Below, in pieces: positions 22,074 to 33,949 of a stretch of 64,000 nt of DNA (positions are counted from its first letter, which is position 1; the number at the start of each line of letters is the position of its first letter). The notes below the pieces were generated by a model. It was given only the letters and a program-made list of their open reading frames with translations, had not been told where the DNA came from and ran no database searches. This stretch comes from Calliphora vicina (Eukaryota; Arthropoda; Insecta; Diptera; Calliphoridae): assembly GCF_958450345.1 (NCBI RefSeq), contig NC_088780.1, positions 38,897,667 to 38,961,666 of the forward strand, in the 5' to 3' direction. Made by a program: the position numbers and the translations under genes.

Positions 22074-22697
22074 AGTGGCCACTTAAAATCGGTACGGATT
22101 AAATGAAATAACGTATGTTAACATTTTATACATGAAATTAAAGGTAATTTATTGAGCTTTTTAAAAAATAAACTGTATGTTTATGAGTCTTTATTGCGAA
22201 TAAATTTTCTGGCTTTTCTTTTTATGCCTCCCATTAATAGCTGCACAACTTTTCTTCCCACGTCTACCGTTATTCCAGCATATTTATTCCACTTTGTTCT
22301 CATCAAAATCTGGTTATTTACTGTACCTGCACTATTTTTCCATTTACGTTTAACAATTGCAATATATCTCGATTGGACGAAGATTTGGGCAATTTGTTTA
22401 ATTGATGTGTTTTGCTATAACATCAATATTATTCTCATTATTACTACTTCATAGTTGTATTTGAGTAATGACAATTTGGCTTAAACTTTGTATCAGTTGT
22501 GTGATGTCTTATAAATGACAGCAATCGCTTTTCCAAACTCTCTTTTTATATATAATTCTGAAAATTCTTTAAAAACATGTCTGAAAAGCTGGACTCTTCA
22601 AACCACAGCTGCGGATTGCCTGCAATTTTACGTATTCATATTTAAAGGCCACACAACCTCTAGCTGCCGAGACGTAAAATTTTAAGTGGCCACTTTT
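22074..22697 (-). mobile_element. Tc1-like remnant bounded by inverted repeats
   Basis: AAGTGGCCACTTAAAAT at ~22072 is repeated inverted as ATTTTAAGTGGCCACTT at ~22679-22695. Between them the minus strand encodes CPNLRPIEIY (normally SPDLNPIEN), then, after a frameshift, VKRKWKN, LMRTKWNKYAGITVDVGRK and GGIKRKARKFIR. This is the C-terminal end of a Tc1 transposase. Everything upstream of the third catalytic residue is gone. Confidence 0.6.
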
Positions 22698-22699
22698 TT

Positions 22700-23075
22700 A
22701 ACATCGAAATTTTATATTCGTTGGAAAGGGCCTGCAACTTAAGAAAACCTCAAAAGAAAAAGTCTAACGGGGTTAAATCGAACGATCTCGGTGATCAGCT
22801 CACTTTACATCCACGTGAGATGTCCTTAAATCGCTTGTGCAGAATGTCCAATGAGGTGTGTGGCACGTAGCGCCATCCTAAAACCACATGTCGATGTTGG
22901 ATATCTTCGATACTATCAAACGTCGTTCACACCAAATAGTGGATTTTTCGAGATGCATTGGAGGTGGATTCGTCGATTTGTTTCCCCCCCCCAGTTTCAA
23001 GTATCAGAGCTGATGGTGCTCGTCAAAGTTCCGGCGGTGCAGATGTTGGATTCGTATACGTAACATATTTTAAAG
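22700..23075 (-). pseudogene. Mariner-like transposase fragment with DGATCHT and DLTPLDFF motifs
   Basis: The minus strand gives EKSTIWC, then IDMWF, an in-frame stop, and DGATCHTP carrying the second catalytic Asp. After a frameshift it continues SLDILHKRFKDISRGCKV and PRDRSFDLTPLDFFF with the third acidic residue, then GFLK. This is one conserved order in a mariner lineage widespread in insects. It is distinct from the other mariner subfamily in this window but may match the fragment at 5.2 kb. Frameshifts and stops show it is inactive. Confidence 0.7.
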
Positions 23076-23685
23076 TGCCAAAAAAAACTATTTCATTTTA
23101 AAAAGTGTGTTTTTGTGAATTTTGTTTTTGACAGTTTAGAAGGTAAAAATGAATGTTGTTCTTATATGTTGTAATTGTTGTAGTTACGCTGCCACCTGGT
23201 TAATACATCTTGGTAGCCTCAGAGCAGCAAAATGTAGGAATTATAGAGCTCTAGCTCCTACTCCCCGCATCTGACCACAATACCTTGGGCTCCAATGTAT
23301 TGGTTTCTAGACAAAGTGCTTTATACTGCACGATCGTTACCTAAGATCACCTGTGTTAACGGTATTTGCTGCTGTTGTTGTTTCGATTGCGGTGGCCTTC
23401 TTGTGGCGTACATTATTGACGATGTAGATGGCGCCACTAAGTCTCGTCATGGAGCGATACCAGTTTTTGACCACTTCAAAGTGTTGTTAAACCGTATTAA
23501 TTTCGCTCTGTTTTAAGTGAGAGTTGTTATAGAAAACAAAGAAGAAGACTTTAGTAATTTAAATTCGCTTTAATAAATATATTTTGAAGGTGTTTTTTTT
23601 ATTTTCTAACTCCCATATGCATAAACAATTTTTAAATTTGTCAAAGGTTTATAAAACAAATTTTGGGTAAATATGTAATAAGTAA
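23076..23685. other. Unassigned stretch, possible decayed hAT MITE end
   Basis: 23155-23200 ('gttgtaattgttgtagttac', 'gctgccacctgg') resembles the right end of the hAT MITE at 36.45-36.48 kb. The rest, including a Cys-rich 73-codon frame at 23295-23516, has no recognisable identity and no supporting context. Confidence 0.3.
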
Positions 23686-23689
23686 ATAG

Positions 23690-24536
23690 TTATTTTATAA
23701 TTGTGACGATTTTCAACGGTTTATCACTGCATGAAGTTTAATGAAAAATGGAACGGGTCGGAAAAAATGGTGAGTCGCCTCCCATACAAAGTAAATAGTT
23801 ATTTCTAAATATTTTGTGAAATATAATTGCAAGATTCTTCAAACTTAGTCTAAATGGCTCTTTTATAAATTTTCAATTATAGTTTATTTTATAAACTATA
23901 ATTGTAAAAGTGTTTAAACTTTTAGCGAATTAATTTCTTATTATTGTGCGGAGTTTAGCTGAATATAGACGGAATTAGATTAGAGGGCATAGCACCCAAA
24001 ATGGGAGAGGTCGAAAAAGGATGTGAGTCACCTCCCATACAAAGTAATAATTGCAAAGTTCTTCAAACTTTGTCCGCATAGCTCTATTACAATTTTATAC
24101 AGATTGGCTGAAAATGGTCTGTGGTTATGGCGCAAAGTAAATAATTAATTTTGAATATCTGGAGAACTATAATTCTAAAAGAATTTAAACTCTGTATCAA
24201 TCAATTTATTACCATTCTAAGGAGGTTAGCTAAAAACGAATTTATTCCTGATCCCTGTTCGAAGTTTAGCTAAGCATGATCGGCTTAGTAGGATTGACCC
24301 CTACCTTTTAAAGAAAGTTAAAGTAAAGCTTGATATTTACATAAAAGGTTTAAAAATGGGTGGGATCAGAGCAGTGGAGTGGTATCTCCCATACAAAATT
24401 AGTTAGTTATTTTCGATTAGCAAGTGAACTGTAATTGAGAGATTCTCAAATTTTGTATGTGTAATTTTCGTATTTCCATTCATATTTTTTTAATTTTACT
24501 AGGGTAGGGGTAGCGAAGTGCACCGGGTTATGCTAG
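23690..24536 (+). mobile_element. Helitron 3' portion (family D body plus CTAG terminus)
   Basis: Diverged ~150-bp units ('ctcccatacaaagtaaatag' at ~23778 and ~24028, weaker ones later) match 4.7 and 46.9 kb. The right end has a hairpin around loop GCGAAG, then ACCGGGTTATGCTAG ending at 24536 and followed by T. The loop and spacing match the two other Helitron 3' ends in this window. I could not find a 5' TC end. Confidence 0.65.
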
Positions 24537-24849
24537 TAGTTAATTATCATCAATGTCGTTCTTTTATTTTAAAAATATTTGCAAAACTACAGTAATACAA
24601 AATGTTCCATCCCTGCAATGTACATACAAAAAAATGTGTCCTAAAACAGAGTTTTAATGTCGCATCATTAAAAGTTGATTGTCTGAAAATTCAACAAAAA
24701 GTAAAATGAAATCAAACTCATGTTAAATGATGTGTCATTTAAATTGTTTCGATACATTTTTGTTCACACATGTCCATTGAATTAGAAATTAAAGGAATTA
24801 AATCATTTCAATTTATAATGATTTTTTTTTCATTAAAAGAAAAAGAAAG
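24537..24849. other. AT-rich non-coding
   Basis: Nothing recognised. Confidence 0.4.
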
Positions 24850-25080
24850 ATTATCATTGCGTAGTATACTTGTTATAATTTGATCCATATTGTTCATACG
24901 CCATCATGCACAGTAGTTTAGAGACATTTGATTTTGGAATTATGTTGGTAGTTTGTAAACCATTGCAGATATCTTTAAGAAATTTCACACAAACAGAGCT
25001 GAGGTCTTTCGAAGTTGATTTGCAATTCAGAGGTCCCCAAAAGTTGGTCACCTAGGGCCGTGGAGACTCTCGAACTAACC
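24850..25080. repeat. Family F repeat, copy 1
   Basis: 'ccccaaaagttggtcacct' and the preceding ~180 bp match, with heavy divergence, 28.11-28.27 kb and, inverted, 30.25-30.42 kb. Non-coding. Confidence 0.4.
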
Positions 25081-26300
25081 ATGCAATTTTGTACACAAAT
25101 TGTGCATAAAATTGTATACAATTTGTAAATGCATATGTATATGGACAAAAACGCAATTTTGTTCAAATTTGATTTGTTTTTTCTTAGCACATCAGTAGCG
25201 TTTTATATTCAAGCGTGAATTACTTTGGTGAGGGGGATAGGATAGGGTCGCATTAAATGAGACAGTTTTTATTACACGCGCTTACGTTAAGTAAAAAACA
25301 AAATCAACTCTAAAACACTTCATCACCGATTATGTTATATTCATGTAGATATATCCAACCGTTCCACAGTGGATTATATAAATGATTATTTAAAAAATTA
25401 TATAAATTATAAAAATCTCATAAATGATTTTTGCAAATGATTGAAATTAACCATAAAACAACTTGTATCGTAAAGTTAAGATGTCAAGCAATAATTATTT
25501 GCAGAAATTATAGTTACTATGTCAACAGAAGTATTCGAAAATGGCGACAGAATACACCACTTTCCACTTTAAAGATTTGGGGAGTTAAAATTATACCTTA
25601 TTCAAGGGCGTATTTTTAATATTTATAATTATCTTTCCAGAATTGTAATACCTTGTTGGAAAGGGTATCTTGTCCAGATTCTATATTTGTAGAGTTGAAA
25701 TTTATTCATTTAAAATATATAATGTTTTTTGGCTTGCCTACGCAACTTTGACTAGGATTTTAACTATTGGCGCCGTTTGCAGCCGATCTAGTTTTAACAC
25801 AGAATTAAATTTAACTTATTATCTGAAATATATATCAAAAATAGCTGCCTTTTACTGCCTATAAACAAATGGCATGCAAAAATGTTGAGCAACTCAGAAA
25901 TTAAAAAAAAAAAAATTATCAACTTTTTTTTTATTTTAGTTGCTTTTCATTGCTTTTTTTGCTAGGACAGCTTATAAAAATGTATAATTATATAAAGTAA
26001 ATTTAGTTCTTAACAAAACAGTGTTTTAATTTTTTTAATCGGATGAAAATTGTAAAAGTTTTTCAACTTTTCATTAACACCATTATAGTATTTTCTCCCT
26101 CAGCGCATATGAATAAAAAACAAAAAACTAAGTAAAAAAAAAATTTTGTACAATTTTTAATTTACAAGGTAAATTTTTTCGATTTTTTTCGAAAAAGTTT
26201 AATAACTTTTGCAAATATAAACCAATTTTAACAGGTAAAGTTTCATTTTTGTCTATATAAAATTATCTTTAACTAACACTGTGCAAAAAAAATATGTTTT
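25081..26300. other. AT-rich non-coding
   Basis: No gene or repeat recognised. Homopolymer A/T tracts at 25900-25940 and 26130-26160. Confidence 0.4.
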
Positions 26301-26309
26301 CATAGAAAA

Positions 26310-26976
26310 CAAGTAAGAAAGTATAGTCGGTCAAGCCCGACCATAAGTAAAAGAGCAGAAACATTTTTCTTTTAAAATTTCAATAATTTATATTTTTGAG
26401 TGATTTTCGGAAGTGGGCCTTATATGGGAGCTATGACCAATTATGGACCGATCACCATGAAATTAGGTAGTGCAATTTATGTCTATATGGAAGTTAACTA
26501 TGTTGAATTTTGTGTGTATACCATAATTTTTAAGCGATTTATACACGTTAAAGTGATTTTCGGAAGCGGGTCTATATGGGAGCTATGACTAATTATGGAC
26601 CGATCGTAACAAAATTTGTTAACATGAATTTTGTATATATAAAACTTATTTGGAGCGCAATTTGTGGAGATACATATATAAAATAAACATTTATGACCGA
26701 TAAAGTCCAATTTCGGAAGGACATTTGTATGGGGGCTAGGTGAAATAATGGACCGATTTCAGCCAGTTTCAAAAGGCTTCGTCCTTGGGCCGAAAAAATA
26801 ATATGTACCAAATTTGATCGAAATATCTTCAAAATTGCGACCTGTACTCTTCGCACAAGGTTTATATAGACAGCCAGACGGACGGACATCGTTTAATCGA
26901 CTCTGAAAGTGATTCTAAGTCGACAAACATCTGCACAAACGCATTATACCCTCCCCACTATGGTGGTGTAGGGTAT
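26310..26976 (+). repeat. Family A interspersed repeat, complete copy
   Basis: It starts ACAAGTAAGAAAGTAT and ends in the hairpin ATACCCTCCCCAC-TAT-GGTGGTGTAGGGTAT (26946-26976). Three diverged units begin near 26407, 26565 and 26716, about 155 bp apart, each containing 'tatgg(g)ggct/agctatg...atggaccgat'. A (GTCY)n-type tract sits near 26870. Its 62-codon frame recurs in other copies by descent. Confidence 0.85.
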
Positions 26977-27835
26977 AAAAATTAAAATAACTATTGTTGA
27001 ATTTGAAAAATTACAAAAAAAAAATAAAAAAAATGCTAAACTTTTTATAAAAACTTACATAATTTTATGAAATATGCAGACATATATGAAAGATTAATTC
27101 GATGTCACCCCATAATTGTTTAAAATTTTTAAATCGGTCTATAAATATATGATTTAGAAGTACTATAGCACTATTAATTTTATACAGAAACTCAAAAAAA
27201 TTCAAAAATTTATTTTTAACCGTTCATAACATTTTTTTAATAATTCTATTTTTATGATTAAAAATACATATTAAAGCTTCAAGTCCCACCTATTCAACAA
27301 AAAAAATCTTACAAAAATCCTCATCCATTCAAATATTACAGATTTTTGATCCGAAAATTACCAAAATTTTCCACTGTGCCTTCTTCAGTTTCCGAATTAT
27401 TTCAAAAATAAAAGGTTGATTTTTTTCCAATTTAAAAAATTTACTGAAACTAACACTTTTTTATTAAAGATTGATATTGAATTCACTAACAATTCTACAC
27501 CCTTTTTTCTCATCCTTCCTGTTGTGGTTCAGTGTTCTTACCAGTTCAATGACACAAAATAAGAACCAATTACTTCAAATTTCTGCTTAAATAACCCAGT
27601 GATTTTGTTTTTAGAAATACAACTTTATATGATGTTCACAAACAATTTATTACAGTATTGATCAAGAAGTTTTATATAGAAATCGAAACAAATGTGATTT
27701 AATTTTAACTTTCATAGATGTTGTATGTTGAAATCAAACTTCCTCAGCGAATATACAATGTTAATAAGGTCTATTGTTATAAACAAGGTGATTATAGTTC
27801 TAAATATATATCTTTAAAGATAAGAGTAAATTATT
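26977..27835. other. AT-rich non-coding
   Basis: No gene and no clear repeat membership. Confidence 0.4.
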
Positions 27836-27839
27836 TTAT

Positions 27840-28105
27840 AACAAAATTTAAATATTGTTAAGTTTTTACCTTTTAAATAATGCAAATAAAAGCAGTTTAG
27901 AAGTTTTAAAATTGTAACAACTCTTTACTTATTTAAATTAACACAACAATTTAAATAGTCACTCACTTTCAATACACTGGTAATACAGTTGATGTTAATT
28001 CTAACAGCGCTAACTGACTGACTGCAACATGTTGTTACTATTAATATACACAGTGCCATCTCCTAGTAATTTCATGAATTATCTATCTAACGGACCACAG
28101 TATTT
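27840..28105 (-). repeat. Family E (LTR-like), inverted partial copy
   Basis: Reversed, it reads 'gaaattactaggagatggca', 'gagtgactatttaaattg', 'aaagagttgttacaatttt', matching 6.95, 8.66 and 30.9 kb. Confidence 0.45.
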
Positions 28106-28280
28106 TAGAAACGCTTTTTTTAGAGATAATTCGGTATATCGGAAACTATTGAAGATATTGTTGCGAAATTTCATATGTATCTGAGGTGTTTTGAAGTTGA
28201 TTAATGTTTGTTCCTAGCGCTAATGGGGGCCAGTGCGTAGCCCCTCAAAGTTGGTCACCTCGGCATGCAATATATGATAA
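28106..28280. repeat. Family F repeat, copy 2
   Basis: 'gaaactattgaagatattgt', 'cctagcgctaatggg' and 'cctcaaagttggtcacct' match 30.25-30.38 kb inverted. Confidence 0.45.
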
Positions 28281-29130
28281 AACGTACAAATTTTTCAAAG
28301 GTGTCAAGGTTTGTGGAACTTCTGAGAAGTATATAAAGTCTTTTTATATAAGTATTTGATATTGGTGAAAACCTTAGGACTAGAAGATTGAGATTTTAGT
28401 AAAATTAAATAATTTTATGATTTTTTGGTACGTCATTTACCTTAAAAACTAAAAAAAAATATAATATGTGATTTTCCATAAAGAAAAATATAAAATTTGA
28501 ATTAATGTAAAATTGTAACTGTTAAAGATATCATAACAAAATTTGGAACTAATATAGACTCAAATGTCCTAAAATTAATGGCATTATAATTTTTGAAATT
28601 TTTATGTTTTAAAATACCGGAATTCGTAAAACGATGAAAATATGTTACAAACACTGAGTTTTTTAGAAAAGTGCCTACTGTGATGTTATTTATCGTGTGA
28701 TAGTAAAAAAACTGTTTTAGTTTAGTTTAGAAAAATATGGGGTTATACAAATATATAGCTTTTTCAAGGATCGCTGCTTTGCCTTTTTAGAATTTTTTAC
28801 TCCAACCGGAATTTTTAAATTGGTCTGGGGGATGTTATGTCCGCTTAAGTGAGCCAAGTATTACTTTACATGCTTTTGCATTAAGAAAATTTTTTTCTAC
28901 AAAAGAAAAAATATATGGACTTTATTGGGAAAAAGCTTAAAAAATACGGCCCTTTTTACATGTTGATAATTTGGATGCGTATAACTTTTTATAGGGACGA
29001 GATAACTGTTATCAATTTTTATTTAGAATGTGATCATCAATATATAAATAATATTTTAAAAATAAATTTGGACCCTCCGTAGACCCGCCATATCTAAAAA
29101 AAATTAAAAAGATCGAGTAAAATTAAAAAA
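28281..29130. other. AT-rich non-coding
   Basis: No gene or named repeat seen. Confidence 0.4.
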
Positions 29131-29132
29131 AA

Positions 29133-29787
29133 ACAAGTAAGAGTGCTATATTCGGCTGTGCCGAATCTTATAAACCCTTCAAAATTTTAAATATTTTCAG
29201 GTAAACAAAATTTAATTTTTATCCAGTTGCTTTTTTAATTTTTTTGAAAAAATTTTTTTTCGATTGTTATTTTAAATTTTTTAATTTTTTTTTTTAAATT
29301 TAAAATTTTTTTTTGAATTTGAAAATTTTTTTTTTGGTTTTTTTGGGTTAAAAATTTTTTTTCCGATTTTGACCCATTGTAGGTCAAACTTACTATGGTC
29401 TTATATACGTCGTCTTTGAAATATCTATCATTAGATATCCATATTGTCCATATTAATGTCTTAGTAATCCAGATATAGGTAAAAAATCGAGGTTGTCTTG
29501 GTTTTTTCCTCATATCTCAGCCATTTGTGGACCGATTTTGCTGATTTTAAATAGCAAAATTCTCGAAAGCATGTTGAAGATTTGGATCCCGAAGATATCT
29601 GGGGTCTTCAGAAAATTGGTTTCAACAGACAGACAGACAGACAGACAGACGGGCATGGCTTAATCGACTCCGGTATCTATAAGGATCCAGAATATATATA
29701 CTTTATAGGATCGGAAATTAAAAATGTAGAAATTACAAACGGAATGACAAACTTATATATACCCTTCTCACGAAAGTGAAGGGTATA
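29133..29787 (+). repeat. Family B interspersed repeat, complete copy
   Basis: It starts ACAAGTAAGAGTGCTATA and has a long A/T homopolymer block (29220-29350). Then come 'cccattgtaggtc', 'tgaaatatctatcattagat', 'cagccatttgtggaccgatt' and a (CAGA)n tract at 29626-29650. The end is a 13-14 bp hairpin TATACCCTTCTCAC-GAAA-GTGAAGGGTATA (29757-29787). Other copies are near 34.0, 35.7/37.0, 45.0, 56.0 and 57.2/59.0 kb. Confidence 0.85.
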
Positions 29788-29874
29788 ATAATTCAATATT
29801 TTGAACTAATGTAGATAACCCGCACATGTAAGCGTATTTTTGTAGATCTCCTCAATGACTATTTATATTTTAAA

Positions 29875-30203
29875 CTAGTTGACCCGACCGGCTTCGCCCG
29901 GTAGCATTTACTAATGTTAGTTCTTCAAGTTTCTCCAAACCACATACACCTGCCTGTTCTTATTTATTTGCAAATAAAATATCTTAATTTGTACTGCATA
30001 CTTTAGGGATCTTTTTAATTACAGTTGACTGGACTCACAAAAAGAATTTTCGAGTTATACCCGGAACTTTTGATTTTTTTTTCTTTACAAACCATCTCCT
30101 GAAAATTTCGAATCGAATAAAAACATCAGCCAAATCGCTCCATCCATTCTCACGTGATGCCATTACATACATGGACCATTTAATTTTTATATATATAGAA
30201 GAT
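29875..30203 (-). mobile_element. Short complete non-autonomous Helitron
   Basis: Read on the minus strand it starts TTCTATATATATAAAAATTA near 30203. It ends with a perfect hairpin (stem ACCGG/CCGGT, loop GCGAAG) and, after CGGGTCAA, CTAG at 29878-29875, followed by T. At ~329 bp it has no room for a gene. The terminal structure is the defining Helitron signature. Confidence 0.85.
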
Positions 30204-30750
30204 TCAACTCATTCGAATCATAAATGGATTTTTGGCGATTTTTTTAAAAAAAATTTAGACCAACTTTGAGGGACCACTCACTGGTCACCATTAGCGCTAG
30301 GAAGCTTAACAAATATAAACACCTCAGTTCCAACCATGTTAAATTTCATAACAATATCTCCAATAGTTCCCGAAATACATACGCTTCAGTATATCTGCAT
30401 GACAGCAAGTCATGGTCCACTTTTAACTTGATATGGCCTCCAAGGCGTGATTTGTTGCTGCTTTATCAGGAAATAACAGTGTCAGATCGTGGAGGCCTAT
30501 TGACAGGTCCATTTCTCGAAATCAAGTTATCGCCAAATTATTATTTTAATAAATCGATGGTTGTACGGCAGCCAGACATGGTTTGTAACAAATGAATTAA
30601 CGAAAAATTTCAACCTTCATCAATCTACTGGATAGAACTGATTTGATTAAGTTCTATATTATACACATATATTTTTAAAGACAAAATTATAAATAAAGAA
30701 CATGTCATAATAATAATAATAAGTTGCGCCAATCCATTACTCATTTTTTA
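30204..30750. repeat. Family F copy 3 (inverted) and flanking non-coding DNA
   Basis: 30255-30380 matches copy 2 in reverse ('gaccaactttgaggg', 'attagcgctagg'). A 109-codon frame at 30266-30595 crosses it without recognisable motifs, and I do not call it a gene. The remainder is unassigned. Confidence 0.4.
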
Positions 30751-30754
30751 TAAC

Positions 30755-31010
30755 ATATAACACGCTGTTATTAACATTGTGTAACATTAACATTGATGTT
30801 GCTAAAATAGAACATTCTAGTTTTGTCCGTTAAGGTAATTTTATGAAACTGATGGAGTTACTATTTTAATTGCTGTGTAAATTTACATAAATAAAGAGTT
30901 GTTACAATTTTAAACTACTAAACTGTTTCTTTTTGCAATTAATAGAATACAATTTATTTAAAGGAAATAAACCACCATTTTTAAAAGGTAAAAACGTAAT
31001 AATATCATGA
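30755..31010 (+). repeat. Family E (LTR-like), 3' half
   Basis: 'cataaataaagagttgttac' and 'ggaaataaaccaccat' then 'aaaaggtaaaaacgtaat' match 8.66-8.77 kb in order. Confidence 0.5.
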
Positions 31011-32200
31011 TTTTTTTTTCCACAAATTTTTGTTAATGTTTTTTTTGTTCTTAAACAAATTTTGCTACTTCGAAATCTAGGGGTGGGAAACTTCAATCAA
31101 AAAGTTCTTTCATTTAACTTTCAATTGATTACCATCATGAATGAATGCTTAATCAATGTATGATTAGCTATACAATTGCTTATTTTCAAATATTATTAAA
31201 ACTTTCTTTCATTTAACAATAATAAAATTTCTTCATAATTTGTTGTTTACAACTTTTCACGTTACCACAATACACCTCCCAAAAAAAAATAAACTTTAAC
31301 AATTTCTTGTATAGTAAATTAACAATAAAACCAATGAAAGTTAAATTTTAAATATATTTTGACCTTAACCTTGTCTTTAATCAAAAAAAAAAAAAATAAA
31401 AAAAAAACTGAAACAAAAGTTTTTGTTTCGTTTTTGTGGAAAAACTAAATTCTTACCTTAAAACCAATCAATAGTTGTAGTTCTGAACTCTGTGGATGGT
31501 TGTAAATTCTTTTTTTTATATTTTGCTAGTTGAAACCTTTTTTGTAACCCTTCTTTGCTTTGCTATTTTATTCATTGACTGACATTGTCGATTGTCTGAA
31601 GGTCCTTAAATGAGTAGTAAAAACGTAACACTTGCTTGTAATTTACTTTGATGTGTTAAAGTTGTTCTGGAAATACATACAAAACAAAAAATTGGAAATA
31701 AAATTTAGCAAGTACAAAATTAAACTTAAATTGTTAATATTTGTTTGTTGGCTGGATTTTCTACACACGCGACTTGAACATATTTCGTTGTAGTATTGAT
31801 TACAAGGTTATTTAATCGCTTAATTTAAAATAATCATTGATTTTGTAGGTTATTTATTAAATTTTGTTCAATGTATATGAAAATATTTGAAGGAGTTTTT
31901 AAGCATTTAAATTTTTTTAACAATTGAAACCATTTTTTAATATAATTTGTCAAGGCATAATCATTTTTGGTTCCTTGAACATGTTTAAACATGTTTGATT
32001 AATCTTTAGTTATGTTTAAATTAGATAATCCGATGCGTAGTCGGTAAATAGTGGTCCAAATGGAAAAAGGACAATGATCTGTGATCACTTTATTTTCAAT
32101 CAAAAATTGATTTTTCATATAAAAATTTATTCCCCAAAATGTTCGATTTTTAAAAAAGTACCAAACACCTGTCCTCTTATTTAATGTAGATTGAAGATGT
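31011..32200. other. AT-rich non-coding
   Basis: No gene recognised. A (A)n/(AT) tract at 31381-31410. One isolated 'aaaaaagtaccaaacacctg' block at 32150 links to the Helitron interior at 18.28 kb. Confidence 0.4.
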
Positions 32201-32207
32201 ATTTGAA

Positions 32208-32962
32208 TTATACCCTACACCACCATAGTGGGGAGTGTATAATGAGTTTGTGCAGATGTTTGTAACGCCCAAAAATATTAGTCTGACCTTCACCTTAAAG
32301 TATACTGATCGACTTAGAATCACTTTCTGAGTCGATTAAACGATGTCCGTCGGTCCGTCCGTCTGGTTGGCTGGCTGGCTGTCCATGTAAACCTTGTGCG
32401 CAGAGTACAGGTCGCAATTTTGAAGATATTTCGATCTAATTTGGTACATATTATTTTTTTCGGCCCAAGAACCAAGCCTATTGAAACTGGCTGAAATCGG
32501 TCCACTATTTCACCTAGCCCCCATACAAATGTCCTTCCGAAATTTGACTTTATCGGTCATAAATATTTAATTTATATATGTATCTCCACAAATTCCGCTC
32601 CAAATAAGTTTTATATATACAAAACTCATGTCACCAAATTTAGTTACGATTGGTCCATAATTAGTCATAGTTCCCATATAGACCCGCTTCCGAAAATCAC
32701 TTTAACGTTCATAAATCGCTTGAAAATGTTGGTATACACACAAAATTCAACATAGTTAACTTTAATATAGACATAAATCCCACGACCTAATTTCATTGTG
32801 ATCGGTCCATAATTGGTCATAGCTCCCATATAAGGCCCACTTCCGGAAATCACTCAAAAATATAAATTATTGAAATTTTAAAAGAAATATGTTTTTGCTC
32901 TTTTACTTAGTGTAGGGTATTATATGGTCGGGCTTGACCGTCCATACTTTCTTACTTGATTT
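32208..32962 (-). repeat. Family A interspersed repeat, complete copy, reversed
   Basis: It opens with the hairpin end (ATACCCTACACCACCATAGTGGGG) and carries GTCCGTCCGTCTGGTTGGCT at ~32351. It ends 'ggtcgggcttgaccg' and 'actttcttacttg'. At 32922-32931 it has the uninterrupted site that is split by the foldback in the copy at 0.17-2.2 kb. Confidence 0.85.
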
Positions 32963-33099
32963 TGTCTGTATTAGTTTAGAATATATAAGGTTACCGAATC
33001 TAATCGTTTTTACCCCTTCGAATATCCAAAATTCTGTTATATAAGGAGAGGGGAACCTATGGTCCACATTTCATGTCTTTATCTTTTAGCGTATGTACC

Positions 33100-33815
33100 G
33101 GGCGATGTTGAATTTTCACTCCTTGTAGTGGTTCAACGCACCTAAAGACGCGCATTTTGAGCACATTTTTTTGTAGAGAAAAAACGGTTGAATATATTGC
33201 AAATCTGATTTCACCAGTCCATTCTGCATCAAAAATTAATACAATTGATGTTTTTTGAATCCATAAAAATAGTTCCAAAAACCCACAACAGATGGCGCAA
33301 ATCTCATAAAAAGTAAAAAACAGAATTTTAGTTTTTTTAAACATGCACGATGAAAAGGCATTTTATGAAAAACGGAAAACGGCACCAATATTTCCTTTCT
33401 ATCGCTAACCATTAAAAATTTTTTAATTTTAAAAAAAGTATAGAAATTTGTTTGTTAGTTTGCCTTAACAAAACATTTTTAAAGCCACATAACTTTTTAA
33501 CGGGTTGTGATAGAAAGGAGATATTGGCAACGTTTTGATAAGCTTAAAATAGCTTTTCATCGAGCATATTTAAAAAATCTAAAATTTTTTTTTATTTTTT
33601 TGATGAGGTTTGCGCCCCCTGTTGTCGGTTTTTGGAACTATTTTTAAGGATTCAAAAAACATCAATTGTATTAATTTTTGATGCAGAATCGACTGGTGAA
33701 ATCAGAGTTATAATAAATTCAACCATTTTTGCTCTACAGAAAAATGTGCTCAAAATCCGCGTCTTTAGGTACGTTGAACCACCACAAGGAGTCAAAATTT
33801 TCCAAATAAAAGGAC
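33100..33815. mobile_element. Foldback element, ~0.7 kb, long imperfect arms
   Basis: 33112-33400 is repeated inverted at ~33480-33802 at high identity: 'actccttgtagtggttcaac', 'acgcgcattttgagcaca', 'aattaatacaattgatgttt', 'tcctttctatc'. The loop is under 90 bp. Both arms keep a ~60-codon frame with IQKTSIVLIFDAE, GEIR and LQKNVLK. There is no known domain, so I call an element, not a gene. Confidence 0.75.
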
Positions 33816-33945
33816 GCCATTATTTTTATTTACACAAAAACCTTCAGAAAAATGATGATACCCGCAAATCAAATGAAGTGACTTGGTCACAAACGAACCC
33901 TAATATATATAGATGATAGCTAAAAGCCATAAAATACTTAAAAAT
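33816..33945 (-). other. Possible Helitron 5' terminus
   Basis: On the minus strand, A|TCTATATATATTAGGGTTCG starts near 33915, resembling the 5' ends of the Helitrons at 18577 and 30203. No matching CTAG hairpin end was found to its left. Confidence 0.3.
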
Positions 33946-33949
33946 ATTT

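Noticed and set aside
23295..23516. Cys-rich 73-codon frame (ICCCCCFDCGG) as a possible zinc-binding or secreted peptide
   Set aside because: The Cys run comes from a (TGC/TGT) tract. There is no signal peptide or regular spacing, and the flanks look like decayed repeats.
26400..26588. A conserved ~62-codon frame with the sense 'IFGSGPYMGAMTNYGPITMKLG' recurring in five places
   Set aside because: It occurs in every family A copy because the copies are related. It is also open on the opposite strand, is truncated differently in each copy and has no protein-like domain. It is repeat DNA, not a gene family.
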